From NCBI RefSeq assembly GCF_040412425.1, contig NC_089789.1, forward strand, positions 41,907,606 through 41,971,605: a stretch of DNA of 64,000 nt, in the 5' to 3' direction. Both the position numbers and the translations under genes were made by a program. Source of the DNA: Macrobrachium rosenbergii. Taxonomy: Eukaryota; Arthropoda; Malacostraca; Decapoda; Palaemonidae. The notes under the pieces are model-generated. The model saw only the letters and a list, made by a program, of their open reading frames with translations, searched no databases and was not told where the DNA came from. How positions within the stretch are numbered: the stretch's first letter is position 1; every line of letters starts with the position of its first letter. Positions 63,811 to 64,000 of the stretch are shown in pieces.

Positions 63811-64000
63811 ATGAGCAACGAAAATAAACAAGGAATAGAAGAACGGCGACAATAAAACAAAGGAGAAGCAAAAGTGAGGAAACTACCGTTGCGAACGCCC
63901 TCAGCCTCTGCCGGATTTTCTTCCCTGTCGTTCATCTCCAGGAGGTAGTGGTCGATCAGGTCCTTCGGGTCGTCAGGATTCAGGGACTCTTTGTGCTCTT
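61042..64000 (-). CDS. Cytochrome P450, CYP2 clan, C-terminal part (runs off the window edge)
   Basis: Haem-thiolate monooxygenase, normally anchored in the endoplasmic reticulum and fed electrons by P450 reductase. Visible exons: 64000-63887 (open at the edge), 63274-63094, 62795-62678, 62265-62121, 61238-61042; GT-AG with matching phases, 250 residues to the stop. Landmarks in order: the [10 protein letters not shown] helix, the I-helix LFAGSDTT with the oxygen-binding [21 protein letters not shown], the K-helix E-I-L-R, FLPERW (PERF-type motif), and the haem loop [16 protein letters not shown] with the Cys ligand, split by an intron after PFGTG. The C-terminus is short and normal for the family. 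CYP2-clan assignment rests on these motifs and on the intron-rich structure. The subfamily and substrate are not determinable here. Confidence 0.9.
61571..61634. repeat. (CT)n microsatellite
   Basis: Uninterrupted CT run of about 64 bp in the last P450 intron. Confidence 0.98.
62121..62265 (-). CDS. P450 PERF/haem-loop exon
   Basis: 145 nt, acceptor CCTTAG, donor GTAAAA. It encodes [34 protein letters not shown] and YLPFGTG. The next exon completes the haem-binding loop. Confidence 0.92.
62678..62795 (-). CDS. P450 K-helix exon
   Basis: 118 nt, acceptor TTCCAG, donor GTAAAA. It encodes [20 protein letters not shown], with ExxR intact, and [19 protein letters not shown]. Confidence 0.92.
63094..63274 (-). 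CDS. P450 I-helix exon
   Basis: 181 nt, acceptor CCTCAG, donor GTAACT. It encodes [38 protein letters not shown] and [18 protein letters not shown]. Confidence 0.92.
63754..63804. repeat. (TA)n microsatellite
   Basis: Uninterrupted TA run in the P450 intron before the I-helix exon. It gives a spurious I/Y-rich frame. Confidence 0.98.
63887..64000 (-). CDS. P450 exon, open at window edge
   Basis: Donor GTAGTT follows 63887. It encodes [20 protein letters not shown] and [17 protein letters not shown], the G-H helix region before the I-helix. The 5' end of the exon lies beyond 64000. Confidence 0.85.

Larger units (their letters stand above)
61239..63886 (-). other. P450 introns, content
   Basis: The introns run 0.3-0.9 kb. 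They contain a CT microsatellite (61571-61634) and a TA microsatellite (63754-63804), otherwise AT-rich sequence in which I recognise nothing. A short inverted pair, ATGCTTTGTAACG and CGTTACAAAGCAT, sits near 61916-61942 and is nearly contiguous (a hairpin). Confidence 0.55.

Overview
The window looks like a gene-containing stretch of an arthropod nuclear genome, most likely a decapod crustacean (shrimp, prawn or crab). The reasons are split genes with GT-AG introns, dense dinucleotide microsatellites (AT, GT, CT), scattered AACCT/TTAGG telomere-type motifs, several classes of degenerate non-LTR retrotransposon, and short dispersed repeats of a kind I associate with decapods. The species assignment is inference. 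There are no bacterial operons, CRISPR arrays or tRNA/rRNA genes that I can support.

Four protein-coding genes can be assembled exon by exon from open frames, matching intron phases and splice sites. (1) Minus strand, 9751-20391: a KICS2 (C12orf66-like) KICSTOR subunit in nine coding exons. (2) Plus strand, 27193-37852: a short-chain dehydrogenase of the RDH11/12/13/14 retinol dehydrogenase type, six exons, 301 aa. (3) Minus strand, 40986-59713: an 11-exon gene for a 582-aa protein with irregular leucine-rich repeats and no recognisable F-box or other domain; I know no named family for it, and it is the best candidate here for something undescribed. (4) Minus strand, 61042-64000: the C-terminal five exons of a CYP2-clan cytochrome P450 that continues past the window edge.

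Layout: 1-9.7 kb is gene-poor, with microsatellites, a 40-bp minisatellite, a small DNA transposon with perfect 8-bp target duplications, and a reverse-transcriptase remnant. KICS2 and the dehydrogenase are head to head across about 7 kb that holds AT-rich palindromic repeats, CT tracts, AACCT repeats and a broken LINE. The dehydrogenase and the leucine-rich-repeat gene are tail to tail. The leucine-rich-repeat gene and the P450 lie in tandem on the minus strand.

Repeats are mostly intronic. Intron 2 of the dehydrogenase starts with an 18-copy 62-bp minisatellite that abuts the splice donor. One intron of the leucine-rich-repeat gene is almost filled by an internally deleted LINE, and another carries a SINE-like repeat split by a TA-flanked mariner-type miniature element. 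The four genes show no obvious shared pathway: nutrient sensing to mTORC1, retinoid/steroid redox, an unknown leucine-rich scaffold, and monooxygenase metabolism.
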